DNA from: Rhodanobacter sp. B05
GTDB taxonomy: Bacteria; Pseudomonadota; Gammaproteobacteria; Xanthomonadales; Rhodanobacteraceae
DNA length: 64,000 bases
Reading direction: 5' to 3'
Assembly (NCBI RefSeq): GCF_002001085.1
Contig: NZ_MUNU01000003.1
Location: forward strand, 1-64,000
Shown here: one piece after another, positions 32,505 through 40,947 of the stretch
How positions within the stretch are numbered: position 1 is the first letter of the stretch
How the letters are laid out: each line of letters begins with the position of its first letter
Notes under the pieces: model-generated
Database searches by the model: none
The model's input: the letters and a program-made list of their open reading frames with translations, nothing else
Told to the model about the DNA's origin: nothing
Made by a program: the position numbers and the translations under genes

Positions 32505-33833
32505 ATGTCTGCAAAAATTCTGATGACGTGCCTTGTGTCGCTGGCCCTGTCCGCGTTGGCCGGGGCGGCGCTTGCCGCCGAACCGGCCTTGCTGCTTGCC
32601 CACGTGGCGATCATCGACGGCACCGGTACGCCGGCGAAGCCGAACATGACCATCCTCGTCGAAGGCGGTCGCATCGCCGCGATTTATCCGGACGGCAGCC
32701 AGCCGGCGCCCACGGGCGCGAAGGTGGAAGACCTGAGCGGTCGCTATGTGATCCCCGGCCTGATCGATGCGCACGTGCACCTTACCGGCGCCGAGCCGGA
32801 TTTCGCGCACTACGTGCCGCATCTGCAGGCACTGTTGCGCGGCGGCGTCACCGCCATCCGTGACATGGCGGGCGACGATCGCCTGATTGCCTACCTCGCC
32901 GGCGAGGCGAATTCGGATGCGCTGGCGTCGCCGGATATCTACTACGTGGCGCTGATGGCCGGGCCCACGTTCTTTGCCGAAGACGTGCGTGCGCAGGAGG
33001 CGTCCGCGGGCGAGCGGCTGGGCTTTGCGCCCTGGATGCAGGCGATCGGCCCGGACACCGATATCCGGCTGGCCGTGGCCGAAGCGAAGGGTACCGGGGC
33101 GACCGCACTCAAGCTTTACGCCAACCTGCCGCCGAACCTGGTCCGGCAGATCACCGCCGAGGCGCATCGGCAGGGCTTGCGCGTGTGGACGCACGCGACG
33201 ATTTTCCCGACCACCCCGACCGAAGCGGTGGACGCGGGAGTCGATACCATTTCGCACAGTCCCTACCTGGTCTGGGCGGCCGCGCCGAAGGTGCCGGATG
33301 ACTACCGGGTGCGCGCGCTGGGTGATTTCACGCATATCCGGCCGGACGCGCCGCAGATCGTCTCGCTGTTCAAGGCGATGAAGCAGCGCGGCACGATACT
33401 CGACGCCACCTTGCTGCCGTTCCTGGAGGAGGCGAAGCATGCGTCCGGCAAGGTGGGTGCCGGCATCATGCCGTGGAGCTATGCGGTCACCCGCCTCGCC
33501 CACCAGCAAGGCGTGCTGGTCGACGTGGGCACGGACAGCTCGGGGCTTGCCGACGGCGCGCAGGGTCCGAACCTGAAGGCGTTGCCGCTGGTGCACTCGG
33601 AGATGGCCTTGCTGGTCGAGCACTGCGGATTTACGCCAATCGAGGCGATCCGTGCCGCCACGCAAATCAGCGCGGCGGCGATGGGCCAGTCGGCACAACG
33701 CGGTACGATCACCCCCGGCAAGCGCGCCGATCTGGTGGTGTTGAACGCCGACCCGACGCACGATATAGGCAACACCCGCAAGATCGACTTTGTGGTCAAG
33801 AGTGGCCGGATTTATCGCAAGGACGGCGGCTGA
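32505..33833 (+). CDS. Exported amidohydrolase-family metal-dependent hydrolase
   Basis: ATG 32505 follows AAGGGGAACCTGG and gives 442 aa with a signal peptide of about 26 residues (AALA/AEP). DAHVHL contains the HxH metal pair (His90, His92); ALKLYANL has a Lys that may be carbamylated; VWTHATIF and SHSPYLVW add further His; GTDSSG supplies the Asp. This is the imidazolonepropionase/dihydroorotase-like fold with periplasmic location. The substrate, perhaps an Xaa-Pro or imidazolone-type compound, is not predictable. A stand-alone gene. Confidence 0.85.
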   Translation: MSAKILMTCLVSLALSALAGAALAAEPALLLAHVAIIDGTGTPAKPNMTILVEGGRIAAIYPDGSQPAPTGAKVEDLSGRYVIPGLIDAHVHLTGAEPDFAHYVPHLQALLRGGVTAIRDMAGDDRLIAYLAGEANSDALASPDIYYVALMAGPTFFAEDVRAQEASAGERLGFAPWMQAIGPDTDIRLAVAEAKGTGATALKLYANLPPNLVRQITAEAHRQGLRVWTHATIFPTTPTEAVDAGVDTISHSPYLVWAAAPKVPDDYRVRALGDFTHIRPDAPQIVSLFKAMKQRGTILDATLLPFLEEAKHASGKVGAGIMPWSYAVTRLAHQQGVLVDVGTDSSGLADGAQGPNLKALPLVHSEMALLVEHCGFTPIEAIRAATQISAAAMGQSAQRGTITPGKRADLVVLNADPTHDIGNTRKIDFVVKSGRIYRKDGG

Positions 33834-33948
33834 GGTCGAAGTTGCCCGGGTTGGCACGCGGGGCTGGTCGGGATGGCGACATCAGTGGCGCGCCGTGCGG
33901 GCCGGAGGTAGTCGATGGGAGAGTGCGGCTTGCATCTCTTCGACAGGC

Positions 33949-34173
33949 TCAAGGTACCGCGCAGGTTACCCCGCTGACCGACGCGATCGCCTGTCCCGGC
34001 GTGAGCGCCGCAAGCCGCGCGTCATGCATGCCCTTCGTCCACGATGGCCACTGCTCGCCCACATAGCGTGCGCCGTCCGCGGGGACGGCAAAGACGCTGG
34101 CATACCGGATGCGGGCGGCCTCGCGACAGACGCGAAATGCCGCGTCCGGATCCGCGTTACTTCCGGCACTCAT
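33949..34173 (-). CDS. Small hypothetical protein, 74 aa
   Basis: On the minus strand ATG at 34171-34173 gives MSAGSNADPDAAFRVCREAA, followed by VPADGARYVGEQWPSWTKGM and SGVTCAVP. The residue pattern is coherent and Cys-containing, but no family is recognised and no ribosome site is clear. It may be the end of a longer exported protein that lost its N-terminus. Confidence 0.35.
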   Translation of the reverse strand: MSAGSNADPDAAFRVCREAARIRYASVFAVPADGARYVGEQWPSWTKGMHDARLAALTPGQAIASVSGVTCAVP

Positions 34174-34248
34174 TGCGCCGATTCCCCTGCATGGATACTG
34201 GCCGCTCATGGTCGCCGGGGCCAGCTGATGGATCGCAGAGGGCATGGC

Positions 34249-34992
34249 ATGACCAGCGAAAGCAGGACGGCGCGGTGGGCGGGGCTGGTCTATCTGGTGG
34301 TGGTCGTGACCGGTTTCTTCAGTCTCGGCTATGTACCCGGAAAGATCGCCACAGCGGGCGACCCGCAAGCCTTGTTGAACAACATCGTGGCGCACGAGTA
34401 CCTGGTCCGTGCCGGCATCGCATCCTTCATCATCGAGCAGGCTGCGTTCCTGCTGCTGCCGCTGTTGCTGTTCCGGTTGTTCGGCGGCATGCATCGCGGT
34501 GCGGCGGTGGCAATGGTGGCGCTGGCGGTCACGGCAGTACCGATTGCGCTGGTCGGCGTGGCGCATCGGCTGGATGCATTGCAACTGCTGACGGACGCGA
34601 GCGGCTTGCCGCTCGATACGGCGCACGCCATGGCGCGGTTTTCGCTGAACGCATGGAGCCATGACATCTTCGTGGCCAGCCTGTTCTGGGGGCTTTGGCT
34701 GTTTCCGTTCGGCTTCCTGGTGATCAGGAGCGGTCTGCTGCCACGCCTGTTCGGTGTGTTGCTGATCCTGGGCGGCATGGGTTATCTGGTCGATGTGGGT
34801 GGCGATTTGCTGCTGCCCGGATATGCGGACATGGCGTTCTCCAACTACGTGCACCTGCCTGCAGCGCTGGGCGAGGTGGGTACCTGCCTGTGGCTGCTGA
34901 TCGTGGGCGCGCGAGTTCGCAGCGCAGACCAGCGTACGAATCCGGGTTCCTCGACCATTGCGAGTCAACATTCGACGGAGCGCCCGGCATGA
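34249..34992 (+). CDS. DUF4386 family membrane protein
   Basis: ATG 34249 gives 247 aa with six or seven hydrophobic helices; DUF4386 proteins are small integral membrane proteins of unknown function. Characteristic are ARWAGLVYLVVVVTGFFSLG at the start and the TTDASGL/AHAMARFSLNA loop. The stop codon overlaps the ATG of the next gene (ATGA, 34989-34992), so they are translationally coupled, typical of DUF4386/DUF6326 operons. Confidence 0.85.
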   Translation: MTSESRTARWAGLVYLVVVVTGFFSLGYVPGKIATAGDPQALLNNIVAHEYLVRAGIASFIIEQAAFLLLPLLLFRLFGGMHRGAAVAMVALAVTAVPIALVGVAHRLDALQLLTDASGLPLDTAHAMARFSLNAWSHDIFVASLFWGLWLFPFGFLVIRSGLLPRLFGVLLILGGMGYLVDVGGDLLLPGYADMAFSNYVHLPAALGEVGTCLWLLIVGARVRSADQRTNPGSSTIASQHSTERPA

Positions 34993-35395
34993 AGACCATT
35001 GCGCTGGATGACATCCAGGTGCATGTGCGATTCAAGCTGTCGGCGCTGTGGGCGGCGCTGATGTTCTGCTACATCTACGGCGACTACTTCGGCCTGTACG
35101 TGCCGGGCAAATTGCAGGGCATACTGGCTGGCCGGGGCCCGGTGGGGCCGGTGAGCGAGGGTTCGCTGACCGCCACGGCGTTGTTGCTGGCGGTGCCGGG
35201 GCTGATGGTGTTCCTGTCGCTGGCGCTGGCGCCGCGATGGTGTCGCTGGCTGAACATCGTGCTGGGGTTGTTTTATACGGCGATCGTGTTGCTGACCATG
35301 CCGGCGCCTGGTGGTTCTACATCACGCTGGGTGTGATCGAGGTCGTGCTGTCGCTGCTGATCGTGGTCGACGCGTGGCGCTGGCCGAGGGGCTGA
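34989..35395 (+). pseudogene. DUF6326 family membrane protein, frameshifted
   Basis: From ATG 34989 the frame encodes four hydrophobic segments with CYIYGDYFGLYVPGKLQGIL and runs to TIVLLTMPAPGGST before stopping at 35336. The correct ending WWFYITLGVIEVVLSLL and VVDAWRWPRG is in the +1-shifted frame and stops at 35393-35395. One G is missing near 35302 (ATGCCGGCGCC where ATGCCGGGCGCC is expected). The last 30 residues, one membrane helix, would be lost. Sequencing error is possible. Confidence 0.75.
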
Positions 35396-35407
35396 TGCGT
35401 CCGCTGG

Positions 35408-36436
35408 TCAGGGTACTGACGCGGTGCCGGACGATGCGGGCGCCGCCGGTTTGAATGGCACGGCAGGCCCGATCCTGATTCCATGGCGCCACCGCGCCAG
35501 CTGATCCTCGATGCCGCTGCCGATATCGATCTGCGGCTCGGACGGGGTCAGTTTGTCCTGCTGCTCCCACTTGGCGATTTCGCCGCGGGCCTGCTTGAAG
35601 GCGTCGACGAAGTTGTCGGTGTGGTTCAGGGCGTCGACCAGCCAGGCGTGGCCGAAGTAGGTGATGTCGGATTCGCTGCCGCAGCCGAATGAACTGCGGT
35701 CGCTGCGGGCGGCGGTGAGCACCAGGGTGCCGGGGCCGCGCAGCGGGGGCACGAAACCGCCGGAGTAGCAGGCGTTGATCACCAGTACCTTCCACTTGAA
35801 ACGATGCATGGACAGGATGCCGGCCAGATCCTGCGCGCCGATCTGGTCCAGCGGCAGCGGGTCCATGTCCACCAGCAAGGTATGGTCCTCGCTGCCGTGG
35901 CTGGTGACGTACAGCAGCAGGATGTCCTGATCGGGCTGCATGATCTTGTCGAGGCCGCCGAGCGCGGCATCCAGGTTGCTCCAGTCGGCAAGTGGTTGCG
36001 TGGCGAGCGTGGCCGGATTGTTTTCCAGTACCAGGGCATGCGCGGTGGCGCCGAACCGTTGGGTGAACATTTGTGCGGCGTATTCGGCTTCGTTGCGGAA
36101 GACGTCTTCACCGCCATCGCCGGCGAAGGCGAGCAGGTACAGGTTCGGCTTGCCGGATACGCGTGGAGTGAGCTGGCTCAGTGCGCTTCTCACCATCCGG
36201 GGTTGTGCGTACATCACTTGTTCCGGGGTCGGGCCCGCGTCCGGCCAGTCGTCGTCGGCCTGGGCGTTGTCATTGGCGACTACGCTGGAAGCTTGCGGTG
36301 GCACCGTGGCGGAGGCGACGGGCACAGTTGCGACCGCCGGCGCCGCGAGGTTGGTCGTGTGCGGGCGATCCGGCATCCACAGCATCAGCAGGATGCCGGC
36401 GGCGAAGGCCAGCAGGATGGTCAGGACGGTGCGCAT
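35408..36436 (-). CDS. Membrane-anchored C13 (legumain-like) cysteine peptidase
   Basis: The 342-aa protein begins MRTVLTILLAFAAGILLMLW, an N-terminal anchor or uncleaved signal, then a Pro/Ala-rich linker (25-70) and a clan CD caspase-hemoglobinase domain. His180 (YVTSHGSED) and Cys223 (VINACYSGGF) form the dyad, spaced as in the C13 family. The catalytic domain should be periplasmic. Related bacterial C13 proteins are poorly characterised. Neighbours are the broken DUF6326 gene and the mtn genes, neither obviously linked. Confidence 0.8.
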   Translation of the reverse strand: MRTVLTILLAFAAGILLMLWMPDRPHTTNLAAPAVATVPVASATVPPQASSVVANDNAQADDDWPDAGPTPEQVMYAQPRMVRSALSQLTPRVSGKPNLYLLAFAGDGGEDVFRNEAEYAAQMFTQRFGATAHALVLENNPATLATQPLADWSNLDAALGGLDKIMQPDQDILLLYVTSHGSEDHTLLVDMDPLPLDQIGAQDLAGILSMHRFKWKVLVINACYSGGFVPPLRGPGTLVLTAARSDRSSFGCGSESDITYFGHAWLVDALNHTDNFVDAFKQARGEIAKWEQQDKLTPSEPQIDIGSGIEDQLARWRHGIRIGPAVPFKPAAPASSGTASVP

Positions 36437-36451
36437 GGCGGGGCTCCCGCG

Positions 36452-37144
36452 TCAGGCGGAAACGTGGATGGCGTCGAAATCGCGATAAACCGGATGGCGT
36501 GGCGACACCGGCAGTGCCTGCGGTTCGCGCACCAGCCAGCCGGTATGGAAGCCGGCAGCCTGCGCGGCGTCGAGCTCTTCCACGATGTCGGACAGGAACA
36601 ACAGGTGCCGGGGTTGCTCGTCGATTGCCTCGGCGATGCGGCGGTAGGATTCAGCCTCGCGTTTGGGGCCTGTTTCGGTATCGAAATAGCCGGCGAACAA
36701 CGGTGTCAGGTCGCCGGCCTCGCCATGGCGGAAGAACAACTGCTGGGCCGCCACCGAGCCGGATGAGTAGACGTACAGACGCAGCCCTTCGGCACGCCAG
36801 TGTCGCAGTCGGGCGGCGACTTCCGGGTACATGTGGGCGCGATAGCTGCCTGCTTCGTAGCCATCCTTCCAGATCATGCCCTGCAGTGCCTTCAGCGCCG
36901 TGGACTTGCGATCCTGGTCGATCCATTGCAGCAGCAGCTCGATGATTTCCTGGCGACTGGCTTCGACCAGGTTGGCTTCCCGCGCGGCTTCATGCAGCCA
37001 GTGCTGCACCTCGGGCCGGTCGCCGTGGGTTTCGACGAAGGCGGGCAGGCGCTTGCGCGCGTACGGAAACAGCACGTCGCGGACGAAGCTGATCGAGCTG
37101 GTGGTGCCCTCGATGTCGGTGACGATGGCACGGATTTCGATCAT
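36452..37144 (-). CDS. mtnC: Acireductone synthase (2,3-diketomethylthiopentyl-1-P enolase-phosphatase E1)
   Basis: This is a 230-aa HAD-superfamily enzyme of methionine salvage. Motif I is VTDIEGTTSSISFVRDVLFP (Asp nucleophile), motif II in LYVYSSGSVAAQQLFFRHGE, motif III Lys in GPKREAESY, and motif IV FLSDIVEELDAA. It enolises and dephosphorylates the diketo-phosphate to acireductone. It is the third gene after mtnB and mtnD; a REP doublet at 37164-37252 separates it from mtnD. Start ATG at 37142-37144. Confidence 0.93.
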   Translation of the reverse strand: MIEIRAIVTDIEGTTSSISFVRDVLFPYARKRLPAFVETHGDRPEVQHWLHEAAREANLVEASRQEIIELLLQWIDQDRKSTALKALQGMIWKDGYEAGSYRAHMYPEVAARLRHWRAEGLRLYVYSSGSVAAQQLFFRHGEAGDLTPLFAGYFDTETGPKREAESYRRIAEAIDEQPRHLLFLSDIVEELDAAQAAGFHTGWLVREPQALPVSPRHPVYRDFDAIHVSA

Positions 37145-37163
37145 GGCGGCTGTCGTCCTGAGT

Positions 37164-37252
37164 GTAGGAGCCCGCTCGCGGGCGATGCTGTCGATTTGAT
37201 CCATTTTGGTACGTCATCAGAGCAAGAGCATCGCCCGCGAGCGGGCTCCTAC
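37164..37252. repeat. REP doublet, GTAGGAGCCCGCTCGCGGGCG type
   Basis: The arm GTAGGAGCCCGCTCGCGG starts at 37164 and its complement ends at 37252, with 26-bp arms and a 37-bp loop. The right arm overlaps the last codon of mtnD, so the TAG stop (37249-37251) comes from the repeat. The left arm is 20 bp upstream of the mtnC start. It could attenuate or stabilise the mtnBD transcript before mtnC. Confidence 0.85.
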
Positions 37253-37809
37253 GAATTCCGTATCGCCGGTGCCATGCGCGGGAAGCGCGTGGCGATGTCG
37301 TCTCCGGTGAAGCTGGCGACCCAGCCTTCCTTGTTGGTGAACAGGCGGATCGCCACGAAACTGGGCGATTCGCTCATGTCGAACCAGTGGCGGGTGCCGT
37401 CCGGCACGCCGATCAGGTCGCCCTGTTCGCACAGGATGTCGTAGACCTTGCCGTCGATGTGCAGGGTGAACTGGCCGGAGCCGGCGACGAAGAAGCGCAC
37501 CTCGTCCTCGCTGTGGGTGTGCTCGCTGAGGAATTTCTGGCGCAGCGTGGCGCGGTCGGGGTGGTCGGGCGCCAGGCTGATCACGTCGACGGCCTGGTAA
37601 CCCTTTTCTTTCATCAACCGGTCGATGTCGCTGCGGTAAGCGGCGATCACTTCGTCCTGGCTGGCGCCCGGCACGATCGGCTGGCTGGCCTGCCATTGCT
37701 CGAAGCGGATACCGACCTTGCCCAGTTCGGCAGCGATCGCCGCGTGCTCGCCGAGCGTGAGGCGCGCGGTTTGCGGTTCGTTTTCGTCGAAGATGCGCAG
37801 GCGGCTCAT
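37249..37809 (-). CDS. mtnD: Acireductone dioxygenase
   Basis: The 186-aa cupin uses O2 to cleave acireductone to the ketoacid precursor of methionine plus formate. Metal ligands His97, His99, Glu103 ([13 protein letters not shown]) and His141 (DGTRHWFDM) are in place. Its ATG overlaps the mtnB stop (TGATG-type overlap at 37806-37809), indicating co-translation. The stop codon is donated by the REP doublet. Whether Fe or Ni is used cannot be told. Confidence 0.93.
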   Translation of the reverse strand: MSRLRIFDENEPQTARLTLGEHAAIAAELGKVGIRFEQWQASQPIVPGASQDEVIAAYRSDIDRLMKEKGYQAVDVISLAPDHPDRATLRQKFLSEHTHSEDEVRFFVAGSGQFTLHIDGKVYDILCEQGDLIGVPDGTRHWFDMSESPSFVAIRLFTNKEGWVASFTGDDIATRFPRMAPAIRNS

Positions 37810-38456
37810 GATGCCCTCAACTTTCTCAGGTCCAGTTCGCAGCCGAGCAGGAACTCCAGCGCCTCCAGGTGGCGCTCGGTCTCGGCCATGTCGCGGCCCC
37901 AGGTGTAGATGCCGTGGCCATCGATCAGGTAGGCGTGCAGCGGCTTGCCCGCGTCCAGCCACGCATCGACCCGGGCGACCAGTTCGGGGATGTGCTGGGT
38001 GTTCGGAAACACCGGGATTTCCAGCACGCTTTCATGCGTGTCGTGGCCGCTGATCGCCTTCTGCAGTTCCCATCCCTGCAGGCGGATCACGCCTTCGGCG
38101 GCGAACAGCCGCGAGGCCACGCTCTGCGTGCGCGAATGGGTATGCAGGACCGCGCCAGCTTCTGGCCAGCGCCGGTAGACATGAGTGTGCAGCGCGGTTT
38201 CCGCGCTGGGTCGTGCTTCGGTGCCGACGCCATGGCCATCCATGTCGATCAGCATGATGTCGTCGCGGCCGAGCTTCCCCTTGTCGCGCCCGGAGACCGT
38301 GATGGCGGCGTGAGTCGCATCGACGCGCATCGAGAAATTGCTGCTGGTTGCCGGGGTCCAGCCGCGGGCTGCCAGCTCTCCAGCCGTCCGCGCGATGCAG
38401 TCGGCGCAGCCGTTGAACACGCTGACGGATATCGTGTCGGGCAGGGTCTGGCTCAT
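37806..38456 (-). CDS. mtnB: Methylthioribulose-1-phosphate dehydratase
   Basis: The 216-aa class II aldolase-like protein has the zinc-binding [11 protein letters not shown] (His-x-His) and a downstream [12 protein letters not shown], plus [15 protein letters not shown] with the third His. It dehydrates methylthioribulose-1-phosphate in the methionine salvage pathway. It is the first gene of the mtnBDC operon. The perfect palindrome TTTGGACGTCCAAA lies 5 to 18 bp upstream of its ATG, in the ribosome-site position. mtnA and mtnK are not in the window. Confidence 0.92.
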   Translation of the reverse strand: MSQTLPDTISVSVFNGCADCIARTAGELAARGWTPATSSNFSMRVDATHAAITVSGRDKGKLGRDDIMLIDMDGHGVGTEARPSAETALHTHVYRRWPEAGAVLHTHSRTQSVASRLFAAEGVIRLQGWELQKAISGHDTHESVLEIPVFPNTQHIPELVARVDAWLDAGKPLHAYLIDGHGIYTWGRDMAETERHLEALEFLLGCELDLRKLRAS

Positions 38457-38460
38457 GCGG

Positions 38461-38474
38461 TTTGGACGTCCAAA
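38461..38474. promoter_or_regulatory. Palindrome upstream of mtnB (met-box-like)
   Basis: TTTGGACGTCCAAA is a perfect 14-bp palindrome whose centre GGACGTCC matches six of eight bases of the MetJ met-box AGACGTCT. It overlaps the ribosome-binding region of mtnB. A regulator of methionine metabolism is a plausible binder; this is inference from similarity and position. Confidence 0.45.
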
Positions 38475-38620
38475 TGAAGGGCGATGATAACATGCGGCAG
38501 CGGGCACTTCCGCTGGAATGAGAGCCATTCTCGCAAGTCAGGAAATATTGCGCCCGCAGGCGTACCATCGCCATGGATCTGGTGCAGGGTGTGCCGGGCG
38601 GAAACGATGGAGGCTTGTCC

Positions 38621-38953
38621 ATGTCGAACGATAAAGATATCGAATCGCGTCGCCGATTCCTGAAGGTAGCTGCGGGCACGACGGCAGTGGCGGTGGTGAT
38701 GGGTGGTCTGCCGCGTTTTGCGCGTGCCGCCGACCTGCCGGCGCTCAGCGATGCCGATCCGACCGCCAAGGCGCTGGATTACGTGGAAGACAATACCAAG
38801 TCGGCCAACCCGAAGCACAAGGCCGGCGACGACTGCACCAATTGCCAGTTCTACTCCGGTGGCCCGACCGGGCGCGGGCCTTGTCAGCTGTTCCCCGGGA
38901 AATCCGTGAACGCCAAGGGTTGGTGCGTATCGCACTCGCCGAAGAAAGCCTGA
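38621..38953 (+). CDS. High-potential iron-sulfur protein (HiPIP), Tat-exported
   Basis: ATG 38621 follows GGAGG and gives 110 aa. The N-terminus has the twin-arginine signal (SRRRFLKVAAG) and ends near ARA/ADLP (residue 37). Cys72, Cys75, Cys88 and Cys102 (CTNCQFY, GPCQLFPG, GWCVSH) bind the [4Fe-4S] cluster. The protein is a periplasmic electron carrier, e.g. between bc1 complex and a terminal oxidase or reductase. A strong terminator follows the stop. A Fur-like sequence lies 90 bp upstream (see findings). Confidence 0.93.
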   Translation: MSNDKDIESRRRFLKVAAGTTAVAVVMGGLPRFARAADLPALSDADPTAKALDYVEDNTKSANPKHKAGDDCTNCQFYSGGPTGRGPCQLFPGKSVNAKGWCVSHSPKKA

Positions 38954-38974
38954 TCGCAGTATTCGACAGCACGG

Positions 38975-39000
38975 AGGCCGGCGATTTCGCCGGCCTTTTT
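38975..39000 (+). terminator. Rho-independent terminator after HiPIP
   Basis: AGGCCGGCGATTTCGCCGGC plus CTTTTTC: a 10-bp GC-rich stem followed by five T residues, 20 bp after the HiPIP stop. Confidence 0.9.
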
Positions 39001-39391
39001 CATTTGTGCGACGGAGGATGGCGCGGATGTTTCGGCAGGCGCTGGTGTGACCGGGTCGAGCGTGGTCGAGCGTCGACGAGCACACCGGAATCCGGACAAA
39101 GTGCGGCCCGGTGACATCAGGCTGAGGAGCTGCTTGCCTGACGCACCGGGCCGCGATCCGGGGCCCACTGCCAAGTGATATACCTCGGACTGGGGATCAT
39201 ACTCCCGCGATCGACGAATGGGCGACCCCCTGCGTGAGGATTCTCCAGAAGTCTGGAATAAAATCCTTTAAAATCAAATATATAACATTGATTTTACAAG
39301 TAAGTCCGCAAGATGTGACTCTTCCAGCCAAGTTGGCTTGTTCGGCTCATCTGTCTGAAGTTTAGCCAATATGACGGAATTTCGACGATTT
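39001..39391. other. AT-rich non-coding gap between convergent genes
   Basis: No supported reading frame. The section 39255-39300 (AATAAAATCCTTTAAAATCA, ATATATAACATTGATTTTAC) is strikingly AT-rich for this genome, and it lies between two gene ends rather than at a known promoter. CCAAGTTGG at about 39332 is a small hairpin. It could contain a promoter for a small RNA. Confidence 0.3.
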
Positions 39392-40858
39392 TCAGCGAAA
39401 TTTCGTGACCGAGCCTTCGTGGGCGGTCTGGCGCAGCAAGCTGTGCCGGCGGCTGTAGAGAAAGTAGATCGCGAACCCGAGCAGGGTCCAGATCCCCAGG
39501 ATGGCCCAGTTGAACCAGTCCAGGCTGAAAAGCAGGGCGAAGCAGCTTGCCACGCCGGCCAGGCAGGTGAACCAGACCCACGGCACGCGGAACGTGCGCG
39601 GCAGCTCCGGCATGGTGTGACGCAGGATCAGCACGCCACCGCATACCGCCGAAAAGGCGATCAGGGTGCCCATCGAGGTGAGGTTGGCCAGCAGGTCGAG
39701 CGGGAACACCGCGGCGAGCAGGGCGATCATGCCGCCGGTGATCAGGGTGTTGATGTGCGGCGTGCGGTAGCGCGGATGCACCTTGCCGAACACCCGCGGC
39801 AACATGCCGTCACGCGCCATGATCATGAAGATGCGTGGCTGCGCGATGATCATCACCAGGATCACCGAGGACAGGCCGATCATCGCGCCGATTTCCACGA
39901 TCAGGCGCAGCCAGCCCAGCTGCGGGATGGCCGCCACCGCAGTGACCACGGGCTCGGAGGTATCCAGCATCGTGTACGGCACCAGTCCGGTCAGGACGGC
40001 GGCCATCGCCAGGTAGAGCACGGTGCAGATCACCAGCGACACGAGAATGCCGAACGGCAGGTCGCGCTGCGGGCTCTTGCATTCCTGCGCCGCAGTGGAG
40101 GTGGCCTCGAAGCCGATGTAGGCGAAAAACACCATCGCCGCGCCACGCATGATGCCGGACCAGCCGTACTTGCCGTCGCCCTGCGGTTCGGGAATGAACG
40201 GGTGCCAGTTCGCCGGGTTCACGTAGCGGTAGCCGGCGACGACTACGATGATGATCAGGCCGACCTTGACCAGCACCATCAAGGCATTCAGGCCCGAGGA
40301 CTCGCGGATGCCGATGTAGCACAGCCAGGTCAGCGCCAGCACGATGGCGACCGCAGGCAGGTTGAACAGATGGCCGGTGGTCACCAGGTGGCCATTGGTG
40401 AAGGCCAGCGGTGCCTCGGTCAGGGCAATCGGAAGGTGCAGGCCCATGTGGTCGAGCAGACTGGTGAAGTAGCCGGTCCAGCTGGCCGCCACTGCCGAGG
40501 CCGAGATGCCGTATTCGGCGACCATGTTCCAGCCGATGAACCATGCCGCCAGCTCACCCAGCGAAGCGTAGGCGTAAGAATAGGAACTGCCGGAGATCGG
40601 GATCAGGGTGGCGAACTCGGCGTAGCAGAGCGCACTGAATCCGCTGCAGATGGCGGCAATGACGAAGGAGATCAGCACCGCCGGGCCGGCATGCTCGGCT
40701 GCGGCCGTGCCGGTGACCACGAAGATGCCGGTGCCGATGACCGCACCGATGCCCAGCGCGGTAATCCCCCAGGGGCCCAGTGTGCGGCGCAGGCCGGGGC
40801 CGTGGGCACTGTCGTCGTTGCTGAAATCGGTCTTGCGCGCGAGCAACTGCTTGAGCAT
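39392..40858 (-). CDS. APC-family amino acid permease (tandem paralogue 1)
   Basis: ATG at 40856-40858 gives 488 aa with about 12-14 membrane segments. The family core GIGAVIGTGIFVVTGTAAAE and FFAYIGFEATSTAAQECKSP are clear; it belongs to the cationic amino acid transporter (CAT) subgroup. It transports amino acids across the inner membrane, substrate unknown. The next gene on the same strand encodes a close relative, 89 bp upstream. Confidence 0.9.
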   Translation of the reverse strand: MLKQLLARKTDFSNDDSAHGPGLRRTLGPWGITALGIGAVIGTGIFVVTGTAAAEHAGPAVLISFVIAAICSGFSALCYAEFATLIPISGSSYSYAYASLGELAAWFIGWNMVAEYGISASAVAASWTGYFTSLLDHMGLHLPIALTEAPLAFTNGHLVTTGHLFNLPAVAIVLALTWLCYIGIRESSGLNALMVLVKVGLIIIVVVAGYRYVNPANWHPFIPEPQGDGKYGWSGIMRGAAMVFFAYIGFEATSTAAQECKSPQRDLPFGILVSLVICTVLYLAMAAVLTGLVPYTMLDTSEPVVTAVAAIPQLGWLRLIVEIGAMIGLSSVILVMIIAQPRIFMIMARDGMLPRVFGKVHPRYRTPHINTLITGGMIALLAAVFPLDLLANLTSMGTLIAFSAVCGGVLILRHTMPELPRTFRVPWVWFTCLAGVASCFALLFSLDWFNWAILGIWTLLGFAIYFLYSRRHSLLRQTAHEGSVTKFR

Positions 40859-40947
40859 GGGCTGAAAGTCTTGGAAGGCAGGGCGTGGGAGCGCCGGATG
40901 GTTCTGAAACACCGCGGCCGGCGCTGGAGGCGTCGGCCGCGGAGAGG

